A stretch of DNA of 64,000 bases, from contig OX327684.1 of NCBI GenBank assembly GCA_946807835.1, positions 36,454,501-36,518,500 of the forward strand, in the 5' to 3' direction. A model generated the notes under the pieces. The model made no database searches. It was not told the origin of the DNA and saw only the letters and a list, made by a program, of their open reading frames with translations. The translations under genes and the position numbers were made by a program. This stretch comes from Ailanthus altissimus. Lineage: Eukaryota; Streptophyta; Magnoliopsida; Sapindales; Simaroubaceae. Every line of letters begins with the position of its first letter. Position 1 is the first letter of the stretch. Shown piece after piece: positions 1 through 12,703 of the stretch.

Positions 1-1135
1 ATAGAGGAACTCTATATAACAAATTAGGTGTGGACCTAGAGAGTCTCACAATATGAAGTGTATTCGTTGAGCACTGGGGTAGCGGACTGGATTGAATAAT
101 TTGATTCAATAAATTCCAGTAAAATAGAATAATTGTTTCAGGATCCCTCGGGATGTGCATTTGTCAAGACTTAATTGTTAAGTACATAAATGAATTAATT
201 AACAAGAGTTGTTAATTAATAAGATGTTGACAAGTGGCACAATTTGGTCAATGATTTTATTTTACCTTAATTTTACCAATTAACCTTAATAGTAAAAACT
301 AATAAGGTAAAAAGTAATTATTCAAAATTATTTTGAATAATTAAATTATATATTATTATTATATTATTAGATAATATGATAATATATTAATCATACCTAT
401 TGTATTTTAACATAATGAGGGGCCTAGATGTTGGCCATTAATTACCTAATATGATTAAAAAAATTATATTTGTTAGGTAATAATTTATTTAGGTGGACAT
501 TATTCTAGTGTTTAATAAATTAATCTTAAGTGAGAGAGTAACAATTAAATTGGTGGAACACTTATTTTTATTTTATCAAAAAGTGTTGAATAACAAAAAT
601 AAATTTTGGCTAACTATTAAATATTTTATTGTAACAAATTGATACAAAAGAATTGAATGAAAATTTTAATTTGGAAGTGCAAGAATCGGTTAAGGCATAG
701 AGAGGTAAGAGAAAATTTTATTTTTGTTCTTTCAAGTGTTGAAAAATATGAAAAACCTTTCTTCATCTTCTTCTTTTATGAATGGATCAAAATAAATAAA
801 TCAAAATGGAGAAAGAGATTAGTAATTATAGACAAGAGTTGTGTTAAAATTAATTAATCTATAAAAATTATTTCCATCATTAAAATAAGAGTTGTATGTG
901 AATGTTACCATCCCCATTTAAGAATCAAATAATTTGTGTTCAAAGAGTTTGAATACATGTGCTGAAAATTGTAAAACTAAGCTACTACTCTAGCTCTATA
1001 ATCCAACCAAACCGTTATAGATTAGAATTGTTCAACAATTCACTTCAAGGTGAGCTATTCAATTGGATTGTTGGAGGACTTAAAAAATTTGTAAAGCTAC
1101 CTTCATTAGGTAAGTGTTATTTACATTTTATTTTA
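1..1135 (+). repeat. Dispersed repeat, left copy (cut by window edge)
   Basis: About 1.1 kb of AT-rich sequence that reappears in reverse orientation at 62830-64000. Shared landmarks include GTGTGGACCTAG near base 28, CACAATATGAAGT near base 47, a run around GGACTGGATTGAATA near base 86 and CCTCGGG near base 146. The copies are diverged, with indels. No coding sequence is recognised; the short open frames here are not supported. It may be part of a large LTR-type or LARD-type element, but neither termini nor a primer site are visible, so the class is unassigned. Confidence 0.6.
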
Positions 1136-1309
1136 AGTAATACAATTGTTCATCATATATAAGTAGTTGTATAATAGTTACACTTGAACATATATATGAA
1201 ATATGTGGTTAAATTTGTTAAATTGGGTGTATATATTAACATATTTTCACTGCATGTAGTAATTTTTAAAATTGCGTATACACTCGTATGTTACACATTC
1301 AATTTTTAA

Positions 1310-3661
1310 CAGAAAATACCCAAATCATAGGAACTGAATTGAAAATCATGTTATAAAATAGTGTCACTGAACTTTGTAAACCATGCACGATGAGCTTGTT
1401 TAAGGCCATATAAAGCATGATGAAGTTTACATACCATGTATGGAGGATGAGAGTAACAAGGTGAAGGTTTCACATATACTTCTTGAGTGAGATCACTACT
1501 AAGAAGGCATTATTTACATTAATTTGAAACAATTGCCAGCCACAGACTATAACAATAGTTAATAGGCTCCAAATAGAAGTGAGTCGGGCAATAGGACCAA
1601 TATTTTCTTCACAATCACTTTTATATTCTTGAGTGAAGCCTTTAGCTACACGTTGTGCTTTATATCTCCTAATAGACCTATCATATTTGGTTTTAATTTT
1701 GTACACCAATTTGTAACTAATTACAGTTTTATTTGGTAGAAAAGTAATAAGATTCTTAGTATATAACTTGTCAAGGGCCTACAATTTTGCTGTCATTACT
1801 TGCTGCTAAATAGAATTAGAACTAACCTCAAAGTAGGATTGAGGAGTAGTAGAAAAATATTGATAATCACTAAGTTTAATAAAAAGTTCTTTTACCTGAA
1901 TAGAGCAACAAAGAAGAGGTATAGATGAAGAATCAAAACTTGCTTAGTTAGATCCTTCAGACGAGGTGGACTACTCAAAAACATGTATCATATTAGCAGG
2001 TTCACCTGTATGAACACTGATGTGTGTCTATGAAGTGTCGAGGAATAATTCAACAGTATGATCTATAAAAAATCGAAGAGCATCAAGAATAGAATGAAAG
2101 TTTAACACTGAAGAAAATATCTTATTTTTAAGAAATACGACATAATGAGAGATGCAGAGGCAATTAGATAAAAGGTCCCAACACCTGTAATCTTTATGTT
2201 CTATTCCATAACCTAAGAAATAACACAATCAAGTACGTGGCTCAAATTTTGTATGTTCATATTTTTGAAGTAAAACAAAGCAAACACAATCAAATACTTT
2301 TAGAATGTTATAATTAGGTGGGGTTCCATAAAAATGTTTATAAGGGGATTTATTCTTTATAACAAGGGAAGGAATACGGTTGATGGTAAAGATAGAGATT
2401 AAAACAGCTTCTCCCAAAAGTGCTCAAGACAAGTAGAAAATATAAGAAGGGTACGAACGATATCTAAGATATATTTGTGTTTACGTTCGGGTTTTTTATT
2501 TTGTTGAGATGCACGAGGACAAGATCTATGACAAATAATACCATGCTCTTGTAGAAGGTTTAAAAATTTAGAATCTCTGTATTCCATGACATTGTCAGTT
2601 TGAAAGATCCTAATTGGACATGAGAATTATATTCTGACCATTTAGGCAAAGTCTAGATAAATTTTGATAAGTTATGATCTGTGTTGCATAAGGAACAACA
2701 ATGTATATCAAGAATAATCATCAATAAAAATAATAAAATATTTGGATTCTCCTATAGTGGTAGTAGGAGAAGAACCTCAAACGTTAGAATTTATAAAATC
2801 AAAAGGAGCATGAAAAATATTAATACTATTATTAAAAGGCAAAGCTGATTGTTTGGTTAGATAACAAGTCAAACAATCTTTTTTATTATCAAAAACAACT
2901 TTTAATTTACTACTAGATACTAAAGATCGTATGCAATTTAATGATGCATAACCTAAATGAGAATTCCAAATGGGTAATGAAAATACTAAAGAAGTAGATG
3001 CTACCGATGAGGTGCATATAAAGGATAAGTGTAAGGAGACGAGTTCATACAAATGCATGATTTTACGTTCTGTCCTAAGCGTCCGCTCTGTCTTCGGATC
3101 CTGTACACAATAACCATAAGCAGTGAATAAAACGTTAAGAACAAGTTCACACAATTAACCAATAGATAGAAGATTTCATGTGAGTTTAGGAATGAGAAAT
3201 GTGTTGGATAATGAAGTATTAGGACATAACACCTGACCAACATGGGTAGCATTCATGATTAAACAATTAGCAGTTTGAATAGAGGGTAAAGAAGAAGTAG
3301 ACAACTTAGAAGAGAAAATAGTAGAGTCAGAGGTTATATGATTGTAACATGCAAAATTAAAATATCAAGAGGAGTTACTTGAAACAATAGAAGAAGTGGA
3401 GACAGAAGGGTTACCAAAATTTAAAAGTAGTTGACGAAGTAAGAACTTAAGATTACTGGTTGAGTTGAGAGAGGAACTTGCATTACCCTAGACAGCAATA
3501 ATGACAGAGAATGATGAAGGTCCTGCAAAAGTAGTTTCCTAAAATGATCTCTTTATAGGATAGCCTCTGTGAAATTATCAAGTCTAATCTTTTGATATAT
3601 TTTACACTTTCGTATTAGACATTTAAAGATATCATGACCAAATAAGTAATAATAGTAGCAC
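1310..3661 (-). pseudogene. Ty1/copia gag-pol remnant, heavily decayed
   Basis: Reading the minus strand from 3661 down, the order is gag to integrase to reverse transcriptase, the Ty1/copia order. A zinc-knuckle-like stretch at 3661-3619 keeps the C-X2-[C]-X4-H-X4-C spacing, but the second Cys is Tyr. A GAG-pre-integrase-like block lies at 2777-3000 (HLGYASLNCIRSLVSSSKL). Integrase core pieces with an H-X3-S-type stretch and ERKHKYI occur at 2399-2587. An integrase C-terminal piece is at 2229-2417. RT palm starts occur at 1470-1709 (AKGFTQEY, GWQLFQINVNNAFL) and continue to about 1320 with the HALYGLKQAHRAWF block. Stops and frame changes separate every block, so it is not functional. No LTRs were recognised on either side. 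Confidence 0.85.
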
Positions 3662-6639
3662 AATTTTTTTGGATTATTATCAAAAATCCTTTGTTATGTA
3701 GTAGTAAGGATTGTATTCGTGTGAATTGATTGTAGAGTGAAAAATCATGTCTTTTCAAAAAAAAATTTATTGATAACTTGATCTAAAGTAAGTGGTAATG
3801 GTCTTTAATAAAGTAGAGAAGCTCGATTATAATTCTTAATTTTTAAGATTGTCTATTAAAATAATTACATAATTTTTTAAAAAAAATTATGAGTGATAAT
3901 TAAATTATTAATATTTTTTAAAAAATCTATTACCAAATCACTTCATTGGCTTTAGTGTCAGTATTTTCAATATTCAAATACTAAGTTCAAACAGGATTGG
4001 AGTCCTCTGTTTACATAAAGAATAAAAATTATATTAGAAAAGCTATACCAAACCGACCTTTAATAACTCGAGAGAGAACAATATATTATTAAAGAAAGCA
4101 AACGTACCACATAAGACATAGAAAAATGTTAAATTAAAATTAAGTAAATGGCTCTGCATAATTTAATAATAGTTACAAATAAACAAATAGATCCTTTAGT
4201 TAAAAGTAAAGCGGATCCCAAAATAACTCGTGAAACACGGTGGCCAGCACATGATTTGTTGGTAACTAGTACCATAATTTTTACTTTTCCATAGTCTCCC
4301 TGATTTGATTCTTTAGATTATTGAGCATTAATTCGACTAGTTTATTGCAATCAAAGAAAATTTTAAACTATATTTCAAATTATTTTTAGGAAAATCTTAA
4401 CGAGATTAACTTCGTTATTATGCGATATATATAAATTTTCATATTATATTTATAATAGAATAAAAAAAATTAGTTTAGTTTCTAAATTTTTCTTAAATTA
4501 TCTATTAAATTTTTAAGTTTTTAAAAATAGCTAGCTTAATTCTTATTATTAAAAAAAATTAATGTTTATAATGCATTTTTTGGTGCAATAAAATAAATTG
4601 GATTAAATATAGGACTATTGATCATAATTAGATATATTACTTTACTTTTTTTCCTTTAAAAATATAATTAAAACTTTTTTTAAATAATAGAGAATAAATT
4701 GAAATATAAAAAATAAAAACTTAATAGATAATTCAAAAGAAATCAGAGACTAGATTGTCAATTCTCTATAATTATATATATTTCTAATAGGACAAATTAT
4801 TGTTCAGAGTGCACGATTATTCTATTTTAGTTTAAAACACATTGTCGAATTGGTTCTTTTGAAATTGAAGAAAAGGAAATCATATCTTTTTTTTCTTCAT
4901 ATTTAATATTTATTTGTTGGTTAATTAAATCATCAATCAGTACCTGGAAGATCTTTCAGATAAGTGATTATGCAACCAACAGGATCATAATTATAGTTTC
5001 ATTTGTATTACATTAATCTAATCCAATCAAGTGACCAGCAGCTTTTAAAGCTTAATAAGAAAAAGGGTTATTATTACGTGAATTTATAATAAAATCTCTT
5101 TTATCTCATTTCTATAATTTATATGAGAATGTGCTTTTACGCAGTTAAAAACTTTGAATTCCTCCATTTCAATTTTTTTCTTATAAAAAAAAACTTAAAT
5201 CAATTTGGCATTCAAAATAGATATTTGATCATTAAGATCATGTTGATTATTTTCTATTTTCAACTTCTTAACTTGGTCTCTAAGAGCCGAGATTATCAAA
5301 CAATAATATAAATTCTGAAATCAATTAAAATTCAAATGAATTTTAATGTAGATCAAAGAAGGTTTATTTATTTGGAATTGGTTATGGGTCTTATGGTATA
5401 AGTATGTTATTCTTTAACCATTCACCATAATTAACAAACTCATAATAATTAAATTATTATGTTATCTAAATAGAAAGAGAAAAGAAAATTCCTTCATTTA
5501 TATGGATGTCATGACACAGTTAATTAGCCGTCTTATTAATCTTATGTGTGTTTTTTAAAAATTAAAACAAGCAATAATATCATTCGAAAGACAAAATAAG
5601 GAATATAATTTCAGTTCAAAGTGCTATAAATTGTCTATTTTTAATCTAATTATGCATGCAAATTTTATTACATTTTTTTAATAAAATAATATAGATATAA
5701 GCTATTTGTACTTTTAAAAAAAATACTTTGAACATCTCTCTTTGATGAACACATTTATTATATTTAATAAATAGGTAATTTTCTCTGTAAAATTCATCAA
5801 AATACTAAAAATATACTCAAATAAATTTCTACACTAAAATTTCTCACAATGAAAGTGCTCTATCACATATTATAGTTTTTTTTTTTAATATGGAGAAGGA
5901 GGAAATCAAACTCAAGAATTTTATTTAAATAGAAGTCTAAATATACTACAAATCGTTTATCACTAAAACTATTAATGTGAATGTCTAAAGTAACTCGTTA
6001 ATTCTCTCATATTATAATCATTCTCTCCAATATTTTTTTTTAATAAGTTAGTAGATTTGTATGTTGTAAGAACTTGGGGCAATCCTTTTACTACTTTTTT
6101 CAACTACGGTTTTCTATAAATTAAAGAAGTTCATTTTCTATCTATTTCATTGAATAGACCCTCATTTTGAAACAATGATGAATAAGGTCGACTCTTTTGA
6201 TAGCCAAATTAGAAAACAAGAAGAGAATGGATGAATGGCCAAAAAGTGTGTTAAGAATAATGTTGTTTGATTAATGATATGAAAGTGTCGTTATCAATAA
6301 ATTAAAAACGATCTGTTCTAGTGATATAAAAATTTAATTAAAAATAGGTTGTCAGTGCATGGTTTAGGGTGTAAATAGCCTTATATTTTTTTTAATAATT
6401 ATAAATGTATCAATAATTATCAATGAATATGTCCATTGTAGTACTTCATTTTATTTTATTTGAGATTTAATTGTTTATTTTATTTATTTTTTTGTTTAAA
6501 TGAACCTTCATTAAATCATAATCCCAAGTTCCTAACTCCATCACTGTCAACAACGATATGCTTCATGTAAGTATTGACTGTTGACTGAAAGAGGGCTAGC
6601 TTACTCTAATTCGACTGACCGCATGCCATTTTACTTCTT
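3662..6639. other. AT-rich intergenic stretch
   Basis: No gene, RNA or clear element was recognised in about 3 kb. A short block at 5316-5370 resembles 15173-15240 (both contain AATCAATTAAAATT followed by a CAAATGAATT stretch), so some dispersed repeat or old segmental duplication is present. Two adjacent W-box cores (TTGACT at 6574-6579 and 6581-6586) lie 1.1 kb upstream of the ERF-A start codon; a regulatory role is only inference. Confidence 0.5.
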
Positions 6640-6729
6640 TCTCACTTATTATGTTATGGTGATTAGAGAGTATTAATAGCACATAATTCCACTTAAACGA
6701 CAAACCCATTATGTCTTTAATTTTAAGGT

Positions 6730-6925
6730 AGTGTTACACTTATAAAATAATTTTATATAAAATTTCTATCTCAATTAATATGTTATTAACTAATAATTAT
6801 TATTTTATTAAATAATTATTAATTTTAAATTTTTATTAATATAGTAATTATAAAACATGAATTAATAATAAATAAATTATATGTTTAATGTAAAGTTTAT
6901 ATCCTAACTTTATTAGTATAACATT
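6730..6925. repeat. MITE-like element in ERF-A upstream region
   Basis: Imperfect terminal inverted repeats: AGTGTTACACTTATAAA at the left and the complement AATGTTATACTAATAAA at the right. It interrupts the otherwise ERF-B-like upstream sequence. No target duplication could be fixed with certainty. It is non-coding. Confidence 0.4.
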
Positions 6926-7495
6926 ATTAATGTTAGTTTTATTATCTATATAAATAAATTCAATGGGAATACTTTATACACATTAATAAAAAAAAGATCA
7001 CTCATCACATGAGCCTTTATCATTTTTTTTTTCTCTAAGCAAGCTTGATTATGAGGAACTAAAAATTTCCCTTAATTATAAGAGTTTTCACCCTAATAAA
7101 TATAATTATGTAATCAATAGTTAACCAAACAAAAAATTAAAAAATAATAAACTTAACAACACATTATAAACATTGTAATTATATAAAAAAAAATTAAAAG
7201 ATCAAATAAAAACTTCAGATAAAAAAGATCGCAATTCGATTATAACAACATTTTCATTGTTATCTTTACTTATACATACATATATACATATATATATATT
7301 CAATTTAAAAATTCCCCATGAACATGGACAATAATGTATATGCGAATCAATTAAAAAATTCCTGTTATATCTCACTCGAGATTATCTATATATAATATTC
7401 ACGAAATTTACAAATAAACTAATCAAGAAAGAAACAAGTTAATAGAAGATACAAATAAATAAACCACATAGTCTTTGACCAAATAATAAAAACAC

Positions 7496-7513
7496 GTGCT
7501 TGAAATACTAGCC
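7496..7513 (+). promoter_or_regulatory. 18-bp motif shared by ERF-A and ERF-B promoters
   Basis: GTGCTTGAAATACTAGCC, identical to 20330-20347 upstream of ERF-B. It lies 214 bp before the ERF-A ATG. It is preceded here by an ACACGTG core (G-box-like), which the ERF-B copy lacks. Identity across 18 bases inside otherwise diverged AT-rich flanks suggests constraint, although simple shared descent is an alternative. Confidence 0.55.
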
Positions 7514-7607
7514 TCGTACTCCTACAGCAAAAGTAATTTCGGGGAAACGTAAAACTTAAAACGTTATAGAGAAAATAATAAAATACAAACCTAGTAAATA
7601 TTTTGCC

Positions 7608-7627
7608 TATATATATATATATATATG
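7608..7627 (+). promoter_or_regulatory. TA-repeat TATA region of ERF-A
   Basis: A (TA)n run about 85-100 bp before the ATG at 7710. ERF-B has an equivalent run at 20916-20931 at a comparable distance (about 130-145 bp). It is the only TATA-like sequence close to the gene. As a dinucleotide repeat its length may vary among individuals. Confidence 0.5.
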
Positions 7628-7709
7628 TACATCCTGTCTAGGAATTGATTGAACACAAAGCCAGTAATTGGTACAAAGCGTTTCTAAAATCTCCACTTCT
7701 ACTTTAAAA

Positions 7710-8327
7710 ATGCACACAGAAAATATCTCCGAGTCAGAATTTGCTCTCTTGGAGTCCATACGCCATTATCTTCTCGACGATGACTTCGACAATGATATTC
7801 CCATGACCCCTATCTCCAGTGACACCGAATTTTACAGAGCCTTACAGGACGCCATTAACGTGAAATGGATTTCATTTGATCATCAGCATGATCATGAATG
7901 CGACGTCGTTAAAGACACTGAAACCACCCTGCTGGTGCTGGATAAGGCGGCGGCACGCGAGGCTCGCGTACGAGTGCATTACCGGGGTGTACGTAGGAGG
8001 CCCTGGGGGAAGTTCGCGGCGGAGATAAGGGACCCTAAGAAGAATGGCGCGCGTGTTTGGCTGGGGACTTACGACACCCCCGAGGGTGCCGCGTTGGCTT
8101 ATGACAGAGCCGCTTTCAAGATTCGTGGCTCAAAAGCCAAGCTCAATTTTCCTCACCTCATCGGCTCTAATGTTGAGCCGCCTGGAGTTACCAAAAAGCG
8201 TGCTTCTCCTTCTCCTTCTCCTTCTTCTGCTTCTTCTTCTTCGTCGTTGTCGTCGTCTTCATTCATGCAGAGTGAATCTCCGAAGCCTAAGCGAGAAAGT
8301 GCTGTAATAAGATCGGCGGCAATTTGA
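7710..8327 (+). CDS. AP2/ERF transcription factor, group IX (ERF-A)
   Basis: Intronless gene of 205 aa. The start is the ATG at 7710; it gives the family N-terminus [15 protein letters not shown] (residues 8-22), an acidic motif typical of group IX ERFs related to Arabidopsis ERF1A/ERF2. One AP2 domain spans residues 91-148 ([22 protein letters not shown]). All Arg, Trp and Glu residues known to contact the GCC box in AtERF1 are kept. The C-terminal third is a Ser-rich tract after a KKRA basic patch (GTTKKR-like), ending with KPKRE, a possible nuclear signal. It is expected to be a nuclear, GCC-box-binding regulator of ethylene, jasmonate or defence responses; that role is inferred from family. 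It is the first of four tandem copies on the same strand. The acidic central region is shorter than in ERF-B. Confidence 0.95.
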   Translation: MHTENISESEFALLESIRHYLLDDDFDNDIPMTPISSDTEFYRALQDAINVKWISFDHQHDHECDVVKDTETTLLVLDKAAAREARVRVHYRGVRRRPWGKFAAEIRDPKKNGARVWLGTYDTPEGAALAYDRAAFKIRGSKAKLNFPHLIGSNVEPPGVTKKRASPSPSPSSASSSSSLSSSSFMQSESPKPKRESAVIRSAAI

Positions 8328-9140
8328 AAATGCATCCAGCTGTAGATTTAAAAAAACGACGACCGTTCCGTAACTTTATATATATATATATATATAATTG
8401 ATTTAGTATGGATGGATCTCGTTATTCAACGAGCTTTAAGATACTATATAGTATGTTTGGTACTCTTTATTACTGTTTATCAATATTAAAACAGTAATAA
8501 TTATATGTTATAAAATATTGAAATGTATTTTTAATTTATTGAGTAATAAGCTTCGTTATCCCAATTCTCTATATACATATATATATCAATTTCTATTTTA
8601 CTTTTTTTTTTTAAAAAAAATTACTTATTACCTCTTTAAAAAAATTATTAATCACTTAAAAATATTATTCTTTATTTTAAAAATCTTCTAAAAAAATGTG
8701 GGTAAAGAATAATTTAAAAAAAGTGATATATATATATATATATTAAAAAAACATTGAAGTAATGGTGGTTTTCCATTTACAAGATTACTAGACGCAACTC
8801 ATGTACTCTAAACTAATATGTCCATAACATCGATGTTCTCATGTCATCATCAATAAATTAATCAATGAGCAGCTGCTTTAATTTACTCAAATCTATGAAC
8901 TCTTCTTCGTTGCTTAATCAAATTTCTCTCTGATTTTGTATGACTATGGCTTATTTATTAACAAAATTACTGCAACAACAATCTTTTTTTGAAATTCTAA
9001 GGCCACAGCGAGGGTTCATCAGTTTATTGGAAAAAGTAAATTGTCATAACCATTTTTTAGTCGATTATCAAACTATGTCTTCTCATATTTTTTCTTTTCA
9101 TGCAAGTTGTTACGTAAACATGACTACTGTTGGTGATACT
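8328..9140. other. ERF-A 3' flank
   Basis: AT-rich sequence with TA-dinucleotide runs near 8375-8395 and 8727-8743. It probably includes the ERF-A 3' UTR. No further gene is supported. Confidence 0.5.
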
Positions 9141-9886
9141 TAGGGATGATAATTTTTAAATTTGAATTTTGATCAACTTAGATTTATATTTAAATTTTTT
9201 GTATTAATTCAAAATTTGGGTTACACCCAGATTCTTTTGGGTGTGAGTTAGGTCCAGGTTAAAGCCTCGACTGAATATGAGTAATTCGATTCGAATTTTA
9301 ATATTTTTTAGGTAAAATTTAAATTTTTTGAGTTTTTATTTTGTAAAACAATTGTTAAGTTGTATAATTTATTTTTATAATTTAATATATTTTAAAATTT
9401 ATTATTTTTTGTCCTTTTATGATTATTAAAATTTTAAATTTATTTTCTTATCTTGTTTCAACTTTTAATTTCATCAAATAATCTTTTGTTTGCAACAATT
9501 TTCATATTAATTTTGAAACAGATTATGTACTAAATACAAATTTATTGATTTGATTATAAATTTACAATATTAGTAATTCAATAATTAAAATTCTTTTATG
9601 TATAAATAATAATATTTTTACACAAAAATTATTAATTTTATGTATAAATTGAGGAGCAGCGAGCGAGCCTTAAGTTTAGAAATTATAAATTTTAGGAACT
9701 AGAATTTTCTTCTTTTTTTTTAAAAGAAAATATGGATTTTTAGATCGAGTTTTAGAAATTAAAAAAAAAAATGGATTTTTCGATCGAGTTTTGCCTAATC
9801 CGGAAATCACATAAAAAGGGGAACTTTGATCTGGAAAAAAAAATTTAATTTTTTTTTCAAAATCTGAATTTTTTTTACCATCCCTA
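9141..9886. repeat. TIR element, about 746 bp, AT-rich
   Basis: The left end TAGGGATGATAATTTTT is mirrored at the right end by the complement of AATTTTTTTTACCATCCCTA. The interior is AT-rich and non-coding, and contains repeated GATTTTTAGATCGAGTTT-like stretches near 9735 and 9777. The ends resemble those of the G-rich elements at 12704-13214 and 59005-59335 (TAGGG-TG-G/A-TAATTTT). A target duplication was not resolved. Confidence 0.5.
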
Positions 9887-10700
9887 ACAATACTAATAAC
9901 TTTTATCCCACCGCAACATTGATATATCTCTGAGATTGGACTAACAATTTACTTATTATTTATATAATTTTAATAATTTAACTATAATAATGAGATTATA
10001 TTTTATAGAATTTTACATATTTCTGAATATTTTGAATTTTCTAACATAAAAACGGAAAAATATATAACAGTAAACAGTACAAATTATTTTCAATAACAAA
10101 GGTTTTTTTTTAAGTTTTTATATTGAATATTAATTTATTACACTTGAAATTAATTAATATGTTGAATTATGAGGTGATTAATTCTGAATTTGTATTTTAA
10201 TATTGTAAATTAAAATTTTGTTGAATATAAAATATTTATCTATTTATTACATAATTTGGGAACTTAGAGTATTGGGGTGGAAAAATTTAATCTTTGTTGC
10301 CCCAAATTTTAAAAATGATTAAAAAATAGGCATCATCTTTGCCGATCCTCGTGATCCATGAATGAAGCTACCATCTCTAATTTTCATTAATCAATTTTAT
10401 TTTTTCTTTGAGAAGACTATTAATCAATTCCTCCACACCCCCCACCCCCCGAAATGGCATATAAAGAAGTGTCTAGCTTAGTAGTTAGTAATCAGTAAGG
10501 TTGTTGTAGATAAAGACAAAATGCTGCTTCTTTCCCATGCTAAAAAGAACAAAATTAATTTAATGAAAGATGAGCTTTCGAGAAAAGGATTTAATAAGAG
10601 ATGGGCATAGTAGTTTTTGTCACTTTGTATTCTTCCCAAAGTATCACTATCAGTCAAAATATGCCCCAGCTTCGTCCTCCGAATGTCCATTTATTCCCAA
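9887..10700. other. Intergenic stretch without recognised gene
   Basis: AT-rich to 10430, then a C-run (CCCCCCACCCCCC near 10437). Only short chance reading frames are present. Confidence 0.45.
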
Positions 10701-11560
10701 GACTAATAACCAATCAAGTGATTCGAATCTGAAAAAAATAAGAACATAATTCATTAGGTTGCCCGCCGTAATTGAACCCAAGAGAGAAAAAAAAAGTGAC
10801 ACTTGCAAATTTTTAATAACATAGTTAACTATCATGAGTTATTTGGATTTGACTATGCATTGTTCATTTTCTGAAAGGAACATCGTTCTAGTTTTTATTT
10901 ACAAAAAATAAAAAGAACAAAGGGAGTATGGTGATCTAATTATATACAATAAGAAATTAATTTAACGCAGGAAGATGGCATTATTGCACAAACCAATTTG
11001 TAAAATTAATTAACTAGCTAGCATCACACTAAAGGATTTGAGAAAAAAACAAGTGAGAGAGAGAACCTAATTGAAGGTCGAATTGCAATCATATAACATC
11101 CATTTATTTCTTCTTCTTCTGTTGATTAGGTCTGAGTTATTAAAGCAGATGTGTATTGTGTTAATTAGTTATTAAATCAGTCATCTAATATATATAGACC
11201 CCATTTCATTTTCATTAATAATAAAATAAAAACCCACGTTGGTAGTACATCACGAAGGATTGCAGCTATATATATATATATATATATAATACGAGATTAG
11301 TCTTCTTTCTTTTTCTTTTTCATTTTTTTTTATATGAAAGATAAGAAATATGCTTACTTATCATTAATTTGCTTTCAATTTAATTATATGATTTTTTTCG
11401 TTGAATGTACTCATGTTAGGGTATCACATAACATCAAGAAATGACCAAAATATATGAGAACATATATTAAATAAAATATGGCCATCTTATAAATTAAGGC
11501 TCAAATGGACCAACGACCACCACGTTCAAACGAAAAAATATTAAATAAAATAAAAAGAAA
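10701..11560. other. Orphan block paralogous to ERF-C downstream region
   Basis: Several pieces occur in the same order at 31.9-32.66 kb downstream of ERF-C. AGTGATTCGAATCTGAAAAA at about 10718 matches about 31919. GACCCCATTTCATTTT near 11198 matches GACCCATTTCATTTTGATTG near 32396. TGGACCAACGACCACC at 11506 matches TGGAGCAACCAACGA near 32619 and TGGACCAACGACCCCC at 24499. There is no ERF coding sequence next to this block, so it is probably the leftover of a duplicated ERF unit whose gene has been lost. Confidence 0.5.
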
Positions 11561-12703
11561 ACAAAATTATATAACTACTGAATTTTAAGATAATAATAAT
11601 AATAATAATGACAATGTTATTATTGTTGGGGAATCTCCTATCACCCCTTCTCCTGTCTTCAGTCAAGTGTTGATGAGTTCTCCCAATATTTCATAATGCA
11701 TCTTCTAAATAATTTATTTAGTTTTTGTGTTTTTATTTTATTCTATTTTTTGTTTAAAGGTTTGCATAATGTTTTATTTGTCTTAGTTTGTGCTGAGTGG
11801 GGCTGCTATCACCCGCAGGTGATTCTTTTGGAACTCTTTTTCTTACCTATCTTGTTAAAATATTTTAAGAATATACAATTTTTACATCACCCCCACTCAA
11901 TTTCAAAAATAACCATAATTATTAAACTAATTCCTTAATAAACTTCTAAACCCAGTATGTGTTTTGAAGTTTTTCTCGATCTCTCTTGTAGCATATCAAC
12001 ATGGATTTTACTGCTCATTCTTTCTATAAGCAATATACTTTTCTTTGTATTTTTTTCATGCCCATTCGGAACAAGCCGTAGTTCTTTGTAATGTTGCTAT
12101 GTTGGGGTAGCAAATATTCTTAATGAAATAAACAAGGTTAAAGCTCGGACTAAGGTTTTAACTTATACATATATATATATATATATATTTTTAGAAGAAT
12201 TCATCTTGTCACACGAAGTTTTTTTTTATTTTTTTAGAAATAAATAACAGAAAAAAAATTCACGGGCATTAATTATTTCATAAATTATAACGTCAATTTA
12301 TATAGGATTTTCTCCTAAACTTATCTTACTTAACTTTTGAAAAATCTTGTGACACGTATTTTGTATTAATTGTGTCCGGTGAAAATTTATTTTATAATTA
12401 TTTTACCTTTTATTAACTACTAACTTCATACTAGAAAAAAATAATAATAATAAGATTAGGAGAATATCTGACTAAGTTAAAAAATTTTAACATCCTTAAT
12501 AATTAATCTTCTAGATAAATATTAAGAAATCTCATAAAAAGCTATAAAAAAAAAAACTCAACAAAATCTTTTACAGTTTTAGATTCATTGTTACTCACCA
12601 GTAAATCCCTTGAAAATTTGTAAAACTCGAGAATATTTTCCAGTTTTAGATTTACTATAACTCCTAAGTGGAAACTTCATGTTAGTTGTTACTTGTTATA
12701 TTT
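11561..12703. other. Intergenic stretch
   Basis: Contains AAT-trinucleotide repeats near 11592-11610 and a TA run near 12165-12188. A GC-richer patch at 11630-11840 includes TTCAGTCAAGTGTTGATGAG, but no supported gene. Confidence 0.4.

Larger units (their letters stand above)
6640..7709 (+). promoter_or_regulatory. ERF-A upstream region, paralogous to ERF-B upstream region
   Basis: Blocks here match the region before ERF-B in the same order. The block at 6670-6700 (ATTAATAGCACATAATTC) matches 19974-19991. The block near 7005 (ATCACATGAGCC) matches 20048-20060. TCACTCGAGAT near 7372 matches the TCACCCAAGAT block near 20230. An 18-base motif at 7496-7513 is identical to 20330-20347. The duplication that made the two genes therefore included at least 1 kb of promoter. 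A W-box core TTGACC is near 7475. This copy lacks the two insertions seen at ERF-B but has its own MITE-like insert at 6730-6925. Confidence 0.65.

Noticed and set aside
7668..7709. Upstream in-frame extension of ERF-A
   Set aside because: It begins with TTG. The first ATG, at 7710, gives the conserved family N-terminus.
8153..8335. Minus-strand open frame over the ERF-A tail
   Set aside because: Shadow of the Ser-rich coding tract; acidic low-complexity product. The same applies to minus-strand frames over ERF-B and ERF-C.
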